Source: Paucihalobacter ruber
GTDB taxonomy: Bacteria; Bacteroidota; Bacteroidia; Flavobacteriales; Flavobacteriaceae
Length of the DNA stretch: 64,000 bases
Assembly (NCBI RefSeq): GCF_006494535.1
Contig: NZ_VHIQ01000006.1
Coordinates: forward strand, 1 to 64,000
Direction: 5' to 3'
A program made the position numbers and the translations under genes. Positions 50,014 to 58,745 of the stretch are shown piece by piece. The notes beneath the pieces were generated by a model, which saw only the letters and a list, made by a program, of their open reading frames with translations, searched no databases and was not told the DNA's origin. Each line of letters starts with the position of its first letter. Positions within the stretch are counted from its first letter, which is position 1.

Positions 50014-51666
50014 GTGTTAAGTAATCTAAATATTAAAAATTACGCATTAATTCAGCAATTAAATGTCAAATTTGATGCTGGTTTAACTATTATTACCGGC
50101 GAAACCGGAGCCGGTAAATCTATTTTATTAGGTGGTCTTGGTTTAATAATGGGTAAGCGTGCAGACCTGTCGGTGGTGGCAAATTCTAACGATAAATGTG
50201 TGGTTGAAGCTGCTTTTGAAATTGACAGATATCAACTTAAAGATTTTTTTGAAGCACAAGATTTAGATTATAATTCTACCACCATTATTAGACGTGAAAT
50301 TTTACCATCGGGTAAATCAAGAGCTTTTGTAAACGATACACCGGTTACTTTAGAAGTTTTGCAATTACTGGCTCAAAAATTAATCGATATACATTCGCAG
50401 CATCAAACCCTCGAACTTACTAACGACGAGTTTCAGTTTAATATAATCGATGCATTGGCCGACAATGGTAAAGATTTGGAGTTATACAAAAACACGCTCA
50501 AAACTTATAAAACTGAAAGTATTACACTTCATCAACTAAAAGTAGAACAAGCTGAGGCGCTTAAAACCTTAGATTACAATCAGTTTCTACTCTCCGAATT
50601 GCAAAATGTAAACCTGGAAAATACAGATTTAGAAACTTTAGAGCAGGAATTTGAAACACTTAACAATGTAGAATTTATAGCCGAACAACTCTCTTTAAGT
50701 CAGAATTACATAGCAGAAGAAAATTTTGGTTTGATAGGAAAACTAACTGAGTTAAAGCAGATGCTTTCCAAAATATCAGGTTTTAATAAACGATACGAAG
50801 ACTTAAAAAATCGTATTGAAAGTATTTTAATAGAATTAAAAGATATTCATTTAGAAATTGAAAGCGAAACCGAGTCGCTTGAAACGGATCCATCGACTTT
50901 GGAGGCGATTAACGAAAAATTACAACTATTTAATAATTTGTTTAAAAAACATGCGGTTGATGATATTTCAGGATTAATTAATATCAAAAAAGATTTAGAA
51001 AATGCTGTTGATAAGTCGTTTGGAAACGATAACCAAATTAAACAGCTGGAACAATCTATTGAGAAGTTAAACAGAGATTTGTTAGAAATTGGAAACAGAC
51101 TGCATCAAAACAGGGTAAAAGCAATTCCGGTTTTAATTGAGAAAATAACATCTATATTAACAGATTTGGGTATGCCAAATTCCGATTTCAAAATTGATTT
51201 TGAAAAAACTAAAGAGTTCAAATCAAATGGTTTAGACAATATTAGCTTTTTATTTTCGGCTAATAAGGGTATGCAGTTTCAATCACTTAAAAAATCAGCT
51301 TCAGGTGGTGAATTGTCCAGAATTATGATGGCTATTAAAACCATTTTGAGTAATTATATACAAATGCCAACGCTTATGTTTGATGAAATAGATACCGGAG
51401 TTTCGGGCGAAATCGCCAACAAAATGGCTGACACCATGATAAAATTGAGCAAAAACATGCAGGTATTTGCCATTACACATTTACCACAAATTGCTGCAAA
51501 AGGTCAAGCTCACTTTAAAGTTTATAAGCATGATACAGGCTCAAAAACCGAAACTAATTTGAAGTTATTGTCAGAAAACGAGCGTATTAATGAAATAGCT
51601 CAAATGCTTAGCGGCAGTAGTTTGCCAAGTTCGGCCATCGCACACGCCAAACAATTGTTGAATTAA
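50014..51666 (+). CDS. recN: DNA repair protein RecN
   Basis: 550 aa SMC-like ATPase, GTG start. Walker A TIITGETGAGKSILLGGLGL (about 29-48), two coiled-coil arms in the middle (about 155-365), and the C-terminal signature SASGGELSRIMMAIK with Walker B LMFDEIDTGVSG and ITHLPQIAAKGQ. It acts in double-strand-break repair. Downstream of porD by 68 bp, with its own promoter-like element. Confidence 0.96.
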   Translation: MLSNLNIKNYALIQQLNVKFDAGLTIITGETGAGKSILLGGLGLIMGKRADLSVVANSNDKCVVEAAFEIDRYQLKDFFEAQDLDYNSTTIIRREILPSGKSRAFVNDTPVTLEVLQLLAQKLIDIHSQHQTLELTNDEFQFNIIDALADNGKDLELYKNTLKTYKTESITLHQLKVEQAEALKTLDYNQFLLSELQNVNLENTDLETLEQEFETLNNVEFIAEQLSLSQNYIAEENFGLIGKLTELKQMLSKISGFNKRYEDLKNRIESILIELKDIHLEIESETESLETDPSTLEAINEKLQLFNNLFKKHAVDDISGLINIKKDLENAVDKSFGNDNQIKQLEQSIEKLNRDLLEIGNRLHQNRVKAIPVLIEKITSILTDLGMPNSDFKIDFEKTKEFKSNGLDNISFLFSANKGMQFQSLKKSASGGELSRIMMAIKTILSNYIQMPTLMFDEIDTGVSGEIANKMADTMIKLSKNMQVFAITHLPQIAAKGQAHFKVYKHDTGSKTETNLKLLSENERINEIAQMLSGSSLPSSAIAHAKQLLN

Positions 51667-51702
51667 ATTATTTTCGAATTAAACTTTACATTGAAACTTT
51701 TT

Positions 51703-51710
51703 TAACTTTG
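51703..51710 (+). promoter_or_regulatory. Promoter -7 element of fabI
   Basis: TAACTTTG, giving a leader of about 75-80 nt. The leader contains a small hairpin, CTGCC-TGATC-GGCAG (about 51737-51751), whose role is unknown. Confidence 0.45.
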
Positions 51711-51792
51711 AAACAATAAACTAAGAACCGTAAATCTGCCTGATCGGCAGGAAGGCAACGAACATTAAACTATAAACCACAAACAAAACATC

Positions 51793-52611
51793 ATGTCATA
51801 CAACTTACTTAAAGGAAAAAGAGGAATTATTTTTGGTGCTTTAGATCCCAACTCCATTGCATGGAAAACAGCAGAGCGCGTTTACGAAGAAGGCGGCACA
51901 TTTGTTTTAACCAATGCGCCAATAGCTATGCGTATGGGGCAAATTAAAGATTTAGCCGAGAAAACTAATTCGCAAATTATTCCCGCAGATGCTACTTCTT
52001 TAGAAGATTTAGAAAATTTAGTGAATCAATCTATGGAAATTCTTGGCGGTAAGTTAGACTTTGTTTTACATTCCATAGGGATGTCTATTAACGTGAGAAA
52101 GGGTCGTCACTATACAGATCAAAATTACGATTGGACTCAAAAAGGCACCGATGTTTCTGCAATGTCTTTTCACAAGGTAATGCAAACGCTTTACAAGGCC
52201 GACGCCATGAACGAGTGGGGAAGTATTGTGGCCCTTACTTATATGGCGGCGCAGCGCGTTTTTCCGGACTATAACGATATGGCCGACAATAAGGCTTATT
52301 TAGAAAGTATTGCCAGAAGTTTTGGTTACTTCTTCGGAAAAGATAAAAAGGTAAGAGTAAACACTATTTCTCAGTCTCCAACGCCAACAACAGCCGGTCA
52401 AGGTGTAAAAGGGTTTGATGGTTTTATAGCCTATGCCGAAAAAATGTCGCCTCTTGGCAACGCCACAGCCTTAGATTGTGCCAATTACACAGTAACCTTA
52501 TTTAGCGATTTAACCCGAAGAGTGACTTTGCAGAACCTCTTTAACGATGGCGGATTTAGCAACATGGGTGTGAGTGATGCCATTATGGATTACTTTATGA
52601 AGGACGAATAA
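51793..52611 (+). CDS. fabI: Enoyl-[acyl-carrier-protein] reductase (NADH)
   Basis: 272 aa FabI. It reduces enoyl-ACP in the last step of each fatty-acid elongation cycle. N-terminal cofactor motif GIIFGALDPNSIAWKTAERV; catalytic Tyr and Lys in PDYNDMADNKAYLESIARSF (Y-x6-K); and the LHSIGMSINVRKGRHY region. Single-gene unit with a TAACTTTG promoter element about 80 bp upstream. Confidence 0.96.
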   Translation: MSYNLLKGKRGIIFGALDPNSIAWKTAERVYEEGGTFVLTNAPIAMRMGQIKDLAEKTNSQIIPADATSLEDLENLVNQSMEILGGKLDFVLHSIGMSINVRKGRHYTDQNYDWTQKGTDVSAMSFHKVMQTLYKADAMNEWGSIVALTYMAAQRVFPDYNDMADNKAYLESIARSFGYFFGKDKKVRVNTISQSPTPTTAGQGVKGFDGFIAYAEKMSPLGNATALDCANYTVTLFSDLTRRVTLQNLFNDGGFSNMGVSDAIMDYFMKDE

Positions 52612-52686
52612 ATAAACCAAAAATAAAATATTACTAAATATCAATAATCAAGTATTGAATTAGATTAATTCCTTTTGGATGTTTTT

Positions 52687-52694
52687 TAATTTTG
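52687..52694 (+). promoter_or_regulatory. Possible promoter -7 element of the glycosyltransferase gene
   Basis: TAATTTTG, no matching -33. It would give a leader of about 120 nt that includes the nested inverted repeat at 52740-52786. Confidence 0.35.
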
Positions 52695-52739
52695 TTCTAG
52701 TCAATAAAATAGGAATATTTTTTCCAAGAAAAAAACTCA

Positions 52740-52786
52740 ATTACAAATCTTATGAAATATTGATATTCAATATGTTAATTTGTAAT
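52740..52786. repeat. Nested inverted repeat before the glycosyltransferase gene
   Basis: Outer arms ATTACAAAT (52740-52748) and ATTTGTAAT (52778-52786) enclose inner arms ATATTGA (52757-52763) and TCAATAT (52767-52773). All are perfect. It sits 36 bp upstream of the start codon, with no T run after it, so an operator or leader structure is more likely than a terminator. Confidence 0.6.
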
Positions 52787-52821
52787 GATTAGTTAGTATT
52801 TTATGATGACCTTTACAGTAG

Positions 52822-53829
52822 ATGAGTTTTAAAGAGATTTCTTTTATAATACCAGTTTATAATAGGCCAGATGAAATTCACGAGCTTCTCCAATCTTTTT
52901 TAAAACTGGAAGGTAATTTTTTATTTGAAGTCCTCATTATTGAAGACGGTAGTACGGTACCGGCAAAAGCTATTGTCGAGAAATACATAGATTTACTAAA
53001 TATTACTTACTTTTTTAAACCCAATACCGGTCCTGGTGACTCCAGAAACTATGGTATGAAGCGGGCCAAAGGAGATTACTTTATAATTCTTGATTCTGAT
53101 TGTTTGCTGCCTTCAAACTATCTTAATGCTATAGATAGTTATTTAAAAATGAATAACGTTGACTTTTTTGGTGGTCCAGATGCCGCACATCCATCTTTTT
53201 CTCCTTTACAAAAGGCTATTAATTTTGCCATGACATCCTTTTTAACTACTGGTGGTGTAAGAGGAAAAGAAGCGCAATCAAAAAAATTTCAACCCAGAAG
53301 CTTTAATATGGGGCTGTCCAAAAAGGCCTTTGAAGCATCGGGAGGATTTGGTAATATTCATCCCGGTGAAGATCCTGATTTAAGTATCAGGCTCTGGGAT
53401 CTTGGTTTTAAATCGGCTTTTATTAAAGATGCTTTTGTATATCATAAACGACGTATTTCGTGGATTAAGTTCTATCAACAGGTTCATAAATTTGGACTGG
53501 TAAGGCCCATTTTAAATTTTCGATATCCGCAATACAGTAGTTTGACTTATTGGTTTCCTTCTTTTTTCATTTTTGGTTTGTTGTTGGCTATTATATTGTT
53601 TTTTTTAGGAATTAATTTTGCGCTATTGTGTTTTGCGTTTTATTTTTTATTGTTATTTGTCTTAGCGTCTGTAAAAGAGAAAAGCCTGTTTATTGGCATG
53701 ATGGCTGTTTATGCCGTTTTTATTCAGTTTTTAGGTTATGGCACAGGTTTTATTTTTTCGTATGTTAATATTCATATTTTAAAGAAGGACGCCATTCAAA
53801 TATTTCCGCAACTCTTCTATAAAAATTAG
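52822..53829 (+). CDS. Family 2 glycosyltransferase
   Basis: 335 aa. GT-A fold: SFIIPVYNRPDEIHELLQSF at the start, the Asp region IIEDGST, then PGDSRNYGMKRAKGDYFIIL with the DxD-like LDSDC (about 93-97), and the acceptor-side GGFGNIHPGEDPDLSIRLWD. Two or three C-terminal membrane helices (about 245-310). It transfers a sugar from a nucleotide sugar to an unknown acceptor at the inner membrane. Stands alone, without a polysaccharide cluster around it. Confidence 0.9.
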   Translation: MSFKEISFIIPVYNRPDEIHELLQSFLKLEGNFLFEVLIIEDGSTVPAKAIVEKYIDLLNITYFFKPNTGPGDSRNYGMKRAKGDYFIILDSDCLLPSNYLNAIDSYLKMNNVDFFGGPDAAHPSFSPLQKAINFAMTSFLTTGGVRGKEAQSKKFQPRSFNMGLSKKAFEASGGFGNIHPGEDPDLSIRLWDLGFKSAFIKDAFVYHKRRISWIKFYQQVHKFGLVRPILNFRYPQYSSLTYWFPSFFIFGLLLAIILFFLGINFALLCFAFYFLLLFVLASVKEKSLFIGMMAVYAVFIQFLGYGTGFIFSYVNIHILKKDAIQIFPQLFYKN

Positions 53830-53939
53830 CATACATTCACCATTAAAAGAATTGAATATTAGATGTTTTTTGAATAGGTAAAATAACTAACTTTAACCAA
53901 TGGCTTTTATTAATTTAATTTTTTAAATTACAATTAATC

Positions 53940-54524
53940 ATGAAAATTGTTGGTATAACAGGTGGTATTGGTAGCGGAAAAAGTACCGTTGCCAAGATGT
54001 TTGCAAGCAAAGGTATACCTGTTTATACCGCTGATGACGAGGCTAAGAAATTAATGAATACTTCAAAAGTAATTAAAAGACACCTTACTAATTTATTAGG
54101 TGAAGCATGTTACAAAAACGGAGAGATTAATAGAGCCTATATTTCATCAAAAATATTTAATGATAAATCTTTATTACAACAAATAAATGCCATTATTCAC
54201 CCCAAAGTAGCTACCCATTTTAAGCGCTGGTTAAAAAAACAAACAGCGCCTTACATCATTAAGGAGGCGGCTATCATCTTTGAGAATAGTTTACAAGACC
54301 AGTACGACGTAATTATTTTGGTTGTAGCTGATAAATTTACACGTATACAGCGTATTTTGAAAAGAGATACAACAAGTGTTGACAAAATTGAAAATGTAAT
54401 GAAAAATCAAATGTCTGACGAAGAAAAAATCAAATTATCTCACTATGTTATTTATAATCAAGATTTAGATGAAACTGCTCAACAGGTTACTAAAATACAT
54501 GGCAAAATATTAGAATCTCTTTGA
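53940..54524 (+). CDS. coaE: Dephospho-CoA kinase
   Basis: 194 aa. P-loop GITGGIGSGKSTVAKMFASK, then IPVYTADDEAKKLMN and IIHPKVATHFKRW, as in CoaE. It phosphorylates the 3' hydroxyl of dephospho-CoA, the last step of coenzyme A synthesis, complementing coaBC. 80 bp before the sensor kinase gene, which has its own promoter element. Confidence 0.95.
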   Translation: MKIVGITGGIGSGKSTVAKMFASKGIPVYTADDEAKKLMNTSKVIKRHLTNLLGEACYKNGEINRAYISSKIFNDKSLLQQINAIIHPKVATHFKRWLKKQTAPYIIKEAAIIFENSLQDQYDVIILVVADKFTRIQRILKRDTTSVDKIENVMKNQMSDEEKIKLSHYVIYNQDLDETAQQVTKIHGKILESL

Positions 54525-54592
54525 AAATTTCTAAATTTTAACATTTTTGTTAATGTAAGGTTAAATGGTCAAATCTCTAAATGTTAAAATCT

Positions 54593-54600
54593 TAAATTTG
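54593..54600 (+). promoter_or_regulatory. Promoter -7 element of the two-component operon; near-leaderless
   Basis: TAAATTTG, then four bases (AACT) and the GTG start at 54605. Transcription would start on or next to the start codon. Confidence 0.4.
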
Positions 54601-54604
54601 AACT

Positions 54605-56176
54605 GTGCGTAAAAGGTTTTTCGTCATACTGGTGATATTAATGAGCTTGTCGCTAATTGGTATCATATTTGTCCAAGCTTGGTTTATCGATAATAGCTTA
54701 ACTAATGAGGAGAAGCAATTTACGCTTAATGTGAAGCGTTCATTGAGTTTTGTTTCTAAGGCAATAGAGGATAAGGAATTCCAATATTACAGTTCCAAAA
54801 TGATGGAATTGATAAAAGAAGGTGGCGTTTCAGATTCTGTTAAACTTAGAGAAATGATTGTTCGATATCGGGACGAAGACCGCAACGAAACAACCATATA
54901 CAGAAATATCATTTCTGAAGAAAGCTTTAAAGTACCTTCTTTGTTCTTTGAAATAGGTTTAGACAGTGTAAATGTTAGTCGTTTATTCAACCGAAGAGAA
55001 ACCATGGTTTTCAATGAAAACAACTTAGATGGTAATTTCAGTGTAAAACCGGAGGAAACCATTGTAGAATACTCAGCCTTAGACGAAGTTGCCAAAAAAT
55101 TGTTTGAGCAAGGATATCGACAATACTATAAAAACTACCCGGTGTATAAGCGTATTGATACTGAAGAAGTAAGGCAATTGCTTGATGATGAATTGAATTC
55201 TGAAGGTATTAATATAGATTTTGAATTTGCTATATACGACAGAGATTTAGCCACAAAAGTTCAAAGCGATAATTTTGAATTAAATAAATCAACAAATTAT
55301 GGAGTTCCCATTTTTTTGGATAATAACAACCAAAGTGATTTTAATTTAATAGTCAATTTTCCTGATCGCACTAAGTTTTTGTTTTCAAATTTAATTTGGC
55401 TTATTGTTCTTTCAATATTTTTTACAACCATCATTATTGTAGCTTATTCTAATGCGGTGTATCAATTAATTAAACAAAAACAGATTTCTCAAATTAAAAC
55501 AGACTTTATCAATAACATGACTCATGAGTTCAAAACACCTATCGCCACAATAAATTTGGCTTTAGATGCAATAAAGAATCCAAAAATCATTGATGACAAA
55601 GAAAAGGTGTTGCGATACATTCAAATGATAAAAGATGAAAACAAACGCATGCATGCTCAGGTTGAAAATGTACTTAGAATTTCGAAACTAGAGAAAAACG
55701 AACTTAACATCAGTAAGGAAAGACTTAAATTACACGACATAATCGATGCAGCCGTGTCTCATGTTGATTTGATTGTTGAAGATAGACAGGGCTACATTAA
55801 AAAACATTATAGTGCCGCAAAATCATCGGTTTTGGCTAACGATACTTATTTTACGAGTGTTATAGTTAATATTTTAGATAATGCTATAAAATATACTGAG
55901 GGGCAGCCTGAAATAAATATTTATACCGAAAACATAGGCAATAACATCATTTTAAAAATTGTCGATAATGGTATTGGTATGTCTAAACAAGTTCAAAAAC
56001 GTGTGTTCGAGAAGTTCTATCGCGAGCATACCGGAAATGTTCATAATGTAAAAGGCCACGGCTTAGGTTTGGCATATGTAAAACAAATTGTTGATGACCA
56101 TCAAGGTCATGTATCTGTAGAAAGTGAAAAAGGAAAAGGTAGTGTCTTTACTATAAAGCTACCATTAATATCATAA
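54605..56176 (+). CDS. Sensor histidine kinase
   Basis: 523 aa, GTG start. Two membrane helices (about 7-27 and 258-283) flank a 230-aa periplasmic sensor domain of unknown ligand. No HAMP motif is obvious after helix 2. Cytoplasmic part: H box NNMTHEFKTPIATINLALDA, N box NILDNAIKYTEGQPEI, G1 KIVDNGIGMSK, F box VFEKFYREHTG, and G2 KGHGLGLAYVKQIVDDHQG. Its partner regulator starts 3 bp after the stop. The general design is like the RprX-type kinases of Bacteroidota. Confidence 0.94.
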   Translation: MRKRFFVILVILMSLSLIGIIFVQAWFIDNSLTNEEKQFTLNVKRSLSFVSKAIEDKEFQYYSSKMMELIKEGGVSDSVKLREMIVRYRDEDRNETTIYRNIISEESFKVPSLFFEIGLDSVNVSRLFNRRETMVFNENNLDGNFSVKPEETIVEYSALDEVAKKLFEQGYRQYYKNYPVYKRIDTEEVRQLLDDELNSEGINIDFEFAIYDRDLATKVQSDNFELNKSTNYGVPIFLDNNNQSDFNLIVNFPDRTKFLFSNLIWLIVLSIFFTTIIIVAYSNAVYQLIKQKQISQIKTDFINNMTHEFKTPIATINLALDAIKNPKIIDDKEKVLRYIQMIKDENKRMHAQVENVLRISKLEKNELNISKERLKLHDIIDAAVSHVDLIVEDRQGYIKKHYSAAKSSVLANDTYFTSVIVNILDNAIKYTEGQPEINIYTENIGNNIILKIVDNGIGMSKQVQKRVFEKFYREHTGNVHNVKGHGLGLAYVKQIVDDHQGHVSVESEKGKGSVFTIKLPLIS

Positions 56177-56179
56177 ATC

Positions 56180-56890
56180 ATGGAAGAAATAAATAAGAAA
56201 ATTTTATTGGTAGAAGACGATCCAAATTTTGGAACCGTTTTAAAAGACTATCTAACAATGAACAACTACGATGTTGTTCTTGCTAAAAATGGAATGGAAG
56301 GTTTTGAAAAGTTTAAAAAAGACGATTACGACCTTTGTATTTTAGATGTGATGATGCCTTATAAAGATGGTTTTACCCTTGCTAAAGAAATAAGAGAAAA
56401 AAATGCCGATGTGCCAATTATATTTTTAACCGCAAAAGCCATGAAAGATGATGTGCTTAAAGGTTATAAGGTTGGTGCAGACGACTATCTTAACAAACCT
56501 TTTGATAGCGAAGTACTTTTAATGAAAATAAAAGCCATTATGCAACGCAAGGCAACCGATACCGTTGCCGATAGCAAGCAGTTTGAATTTAAAATTGGTA
56601 AATTCCACCTAAATTCAAAACTCAGATTTTTAAAGTACGATGGCGGCGAGCCTATTAAATTATCTCCAAAAGAAAACGATTTATTGCGTTTGCTGGCATT
56701 GCATGAGAATGATTTAATGCCACGTGAATTAGCACTTACAAAGATTTGGAGAGATGATAATTATTTTACTTCCAGAAGTATGGATGTTTACATCGCTAAA
56801 CTTCGTAAATATTTAAAATTAGACGAGACCGTTGAAATTTTAAATATCCATGGCGAAGGTTTTAGATTGGTAGTGAACAGAAATGACTAA
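56180..56890 (+). CDS. OmpR-family response regulator
   Basis: 236 aa. Receiver with phospho-acceptor Asp in DLCILDVMMPYKDGFTL (about residue 55), Lys in DDYLNKPFDSEVLLMK; C-terminal winged helix with LSPKENDLLRLLALHEND and SRSMDVYIAKLRKYLK. Partner of the upstream kinase; resembles RprY-type regulators. Targets unknown. Followed by a shared terminator. Confidence 0.95.
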   Translation: MEEINKKILLVEDDPNFGTVLKDYLTMNNYDVVLAKNGMEGFEKFKKDDYDLCILDVMMPYKDGFTLAKEIREKNADVPIIFLTAKAMKDDVLKGYKVGADDYLNKPFDSEVLLMKIKAIMQRKATDTVADSKQFEFKIGKFHLNSKLRFLKYDGGEPIKLSPKENDLLRLLALHENDLMPRELALTKIWRDDNYFTSRSMDVYIAKLRKYLKLDETVEILNIHGEGFRLVVNRND

Positions 56891-56910
56891 ACTAAACTTT
56901 ATTTAATTTG

Positions 56911-56940
56911 AAGTCCGGCATTAACCTGTCGGACTTTTTT
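56911..56940 (+). terminator. Terminator of the two-component operon
   Basis: Stem AAGTCCG/CGGACTT and a run of seven to eight T. It abuts the stop codon of the converging miaA gene. Confidence 0.85.
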
Positions 56941-57848
56941 TATTCGTTTATTTTGCTTTTAATAAATTCCAAAATAATATTGGTATCGGTTTTATAATCA
57001 AACCACTCAATGCTATCATCTTTTCTAAACCAGGTAAGTTGCCTTTTGGCAAATCTGCGGGTGTTTTTTTTAATTTCAGAAATGGCAAATTCTAAATCTG
57101 TTTCTCCTTCCAAATAAGCAAATAACTCTTTATATCCAACGGTATTAAGCGCGTTTAAATGTTTATGGGGTAATAATAATTTAGCTTCATTTAATAAACC
57201 TGAATTCATCATTTGGTCTACACGTTCATTAATGCGATTGTAAATTATAGGTCTTTCGGCTGTTAAACCAATTTTTATTATTTCAAAATTTCGTTTTGGT
57301 TTTGGGTTGTTTAAAAAATCTGAATAGGGCTGACTACTGCCAATGGTAACTTCCAAAGCTCGAATCACTCTGTGCGGATTGTCAATTTCTATAATGTCAT
57401 AGGCCTGCGGGTCTAAAGTTTTTAATTTATTGGCTAATGCACTTAAACCTTTTTGCTCGAGTTCAATGTTTAATTCCAACCGTACTTTAGGGTCTATTTC
57501 GGGGAAGCTATCTAAGCCTTTGGTTACGGCATCAATATACAAACCTGAACCGCCTACCATTACGGCAACATTGTGTTTAATAAAAATTGTTTTTAAACAT
57601 TCAATAGCATCTTTTTCAAAATCACCAACGGTGTATTTATCGTGTATTGAAATATGTTGAATAAAATGATGTTGAGCATTATGCAGTTCTTCGGGTGATG
57701 GCACAGCAGTACCTATAAACATTTCTTTATAAAATTGCCGGGAGTCTGCTGATAGAATTTCGGTATTAAAATAATTGGCAATTTTGATGCTTAAGGCTGT
57801 TTTGCCAATAGCAGTAGGCCCAATCATAACTATTAGGTATTTACTCAT
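56940..57848 (-). CDS. miaA: tRNA dimethylallyltransferase
   Basis: 302 aa. It adds the isopentenyl group to A37 of tRNAs reading UNN codons. P-loop MIGPTAIGKTALSIKIA, then ILSADSRQFYKEMFIGTAVP, VMVGGSGLYIDAVTKGLDS, and the RRFAKRQLTWFRKD motif near residue 265. Its start overlaps the upstream channel gene by 8 bp. Confidence 0.97.
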   Translation of the reverse strand: MSKYLIVMIGPTAIGKTALSIKIANYFNTEILSADSRQFYKEMFIGTAVPSPEELHNAQHHFIQHISIHDKYTVGDFEKDAIECLKTIFIKHNVAVMVGGSGLYIDAVTKGLDSFPEIDPKVRLELNIELEQKGLSALANKLKTLDPQAYDIIEIDNPHRVIRALEVTIGSSQPYSDFLNNPKPKRNFEIIKIGLTAERPIIYNRINERVDQMMNSGLLNEAKLLLPHKHLNALNTVGYKELFAYLEGETDLEFAISEIKKNTRRFAKRQLTWFRKDDSIEWFDYKTDTNIILEFIKSKINE

Positions 57849-58674
57849 TATCTAATTTTGTACCACATTTTCTGCAGTAAGCAGCATCTGAATTGATGAT
57901 ATCAACACCACAATTTTTACAAGCTTCCTGGTTATTTGGTTTTGTGTCACCTCGTGTTGAGGCGTATTCAGCTGATATGATTCCTGTAGGTACGGCTATA
58001 ATGCCATAACCAATAATCATAATTAAAGTTGCTAACATTTGTCCGAGTGGCGTTTGAGGAGTAATATCTCCAAAACCGACTGTGGTTAAGGTAACAATAC
58101 ACCAATAAATACTTTGTGGAATACTTTTAAAACCATTTTCAGGACCTTCAATTAAATACATGATGGTTCCTAAAATAACCGAAATAATTAAAACGAAAAA
58201 GATAAAAATAAATATTTTAGACCTGCTCTGTTTTAATGCTCTTGTCAAATTATTGGCTTCGCCTACAAATCTTATCAACTTTAAAATTCTGAAGACGCGT
58301 AACAACCTTAAAGCTCTAAAAACCGCTAGAAATTGCGTGTCTAAGATGAAAAAAGACAAATATTTAGGTATAGTAGAAAGTAAATCGACAATACCATAAA
58401 AACTAAAGATGTATTTTTTTGGTTGCTGAACACATATAATTCTTAATATATATTCAATTGTAAACAATATAGTTACAACCCATTCTGAAATGTCAAAAAA
58501 TGAATGATATTTATTGTCGTACGATTTAACGCTTTCAAGCATTACAATAACAATACTGTAAAGTATAGTTATAAGTAAAACAATATCAAATAATTTTCCA
58601 GCGGGGGTATGCGTACCGTATATAATGGTATGTATTTTACTTCTCCAACCGGGATGTGGTTTGGTGGCGCTCAT
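57841..58674 (-). CDS. Voltage-gated-type cation channel with C-terminal zinc ribbon
   Basis: 277 aa from ATG 58674; TTG 58683 is the other possible start. Six membrane helices: S1-S3 at about 30-125, an S4 with regular arginines (FRALRLLRVFRILKLIRF, about 126-143), S5, a pore loop with filter TLTTVGFGDITP (about 208-219) and S6 (MLATLIMIIGYGIIAVPTGI). The filter TVGFGD is the K+-selective type with Phe for Tyr. The tail holds two CxxC pairs (CKNCG...YCRKCG, about 250-272), a zinc ribbon. Overlaps miaA by 8 bp. Confidence 0.92.
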   Translation of the reverse strand: MSATKPHPGWRSKIHTIIYGTHTPAGKLFDIVLLITILYSIVIVMLESVKSYDNKYHSFFDISEWVVTILFTIEYILRIICVQQPKKYIFSFYGIVDLLSTIPKYLSFFILDTQFLAVFRALRLLRVFRILKLIRFVGEANNLTRALKQSRSKIFIFIFFVLIISVILGTIMYLIEGPENGFKSIPQSIYWCIVTLTTVGFGDITPQTPLGQMLATLIMIIGYGIIAVPTGIISAEYASTRGDTKPNNQEACKNCGVDIINSDAAYCRKCGTKLDNE

Positions 58675-58745
58675 AAATTGCAATATTATATTGCTAATTT
58701 AAACAGAATAAGCAGAATTACTAATTTAACCACATAATATTGTGG

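Noticed and set aside
58160-58399. Plus-strand ORF inside the cation channel gene
   Set aside because: Antisense to the S4-S5 coding region; the basic composition arises from codon complementarity.
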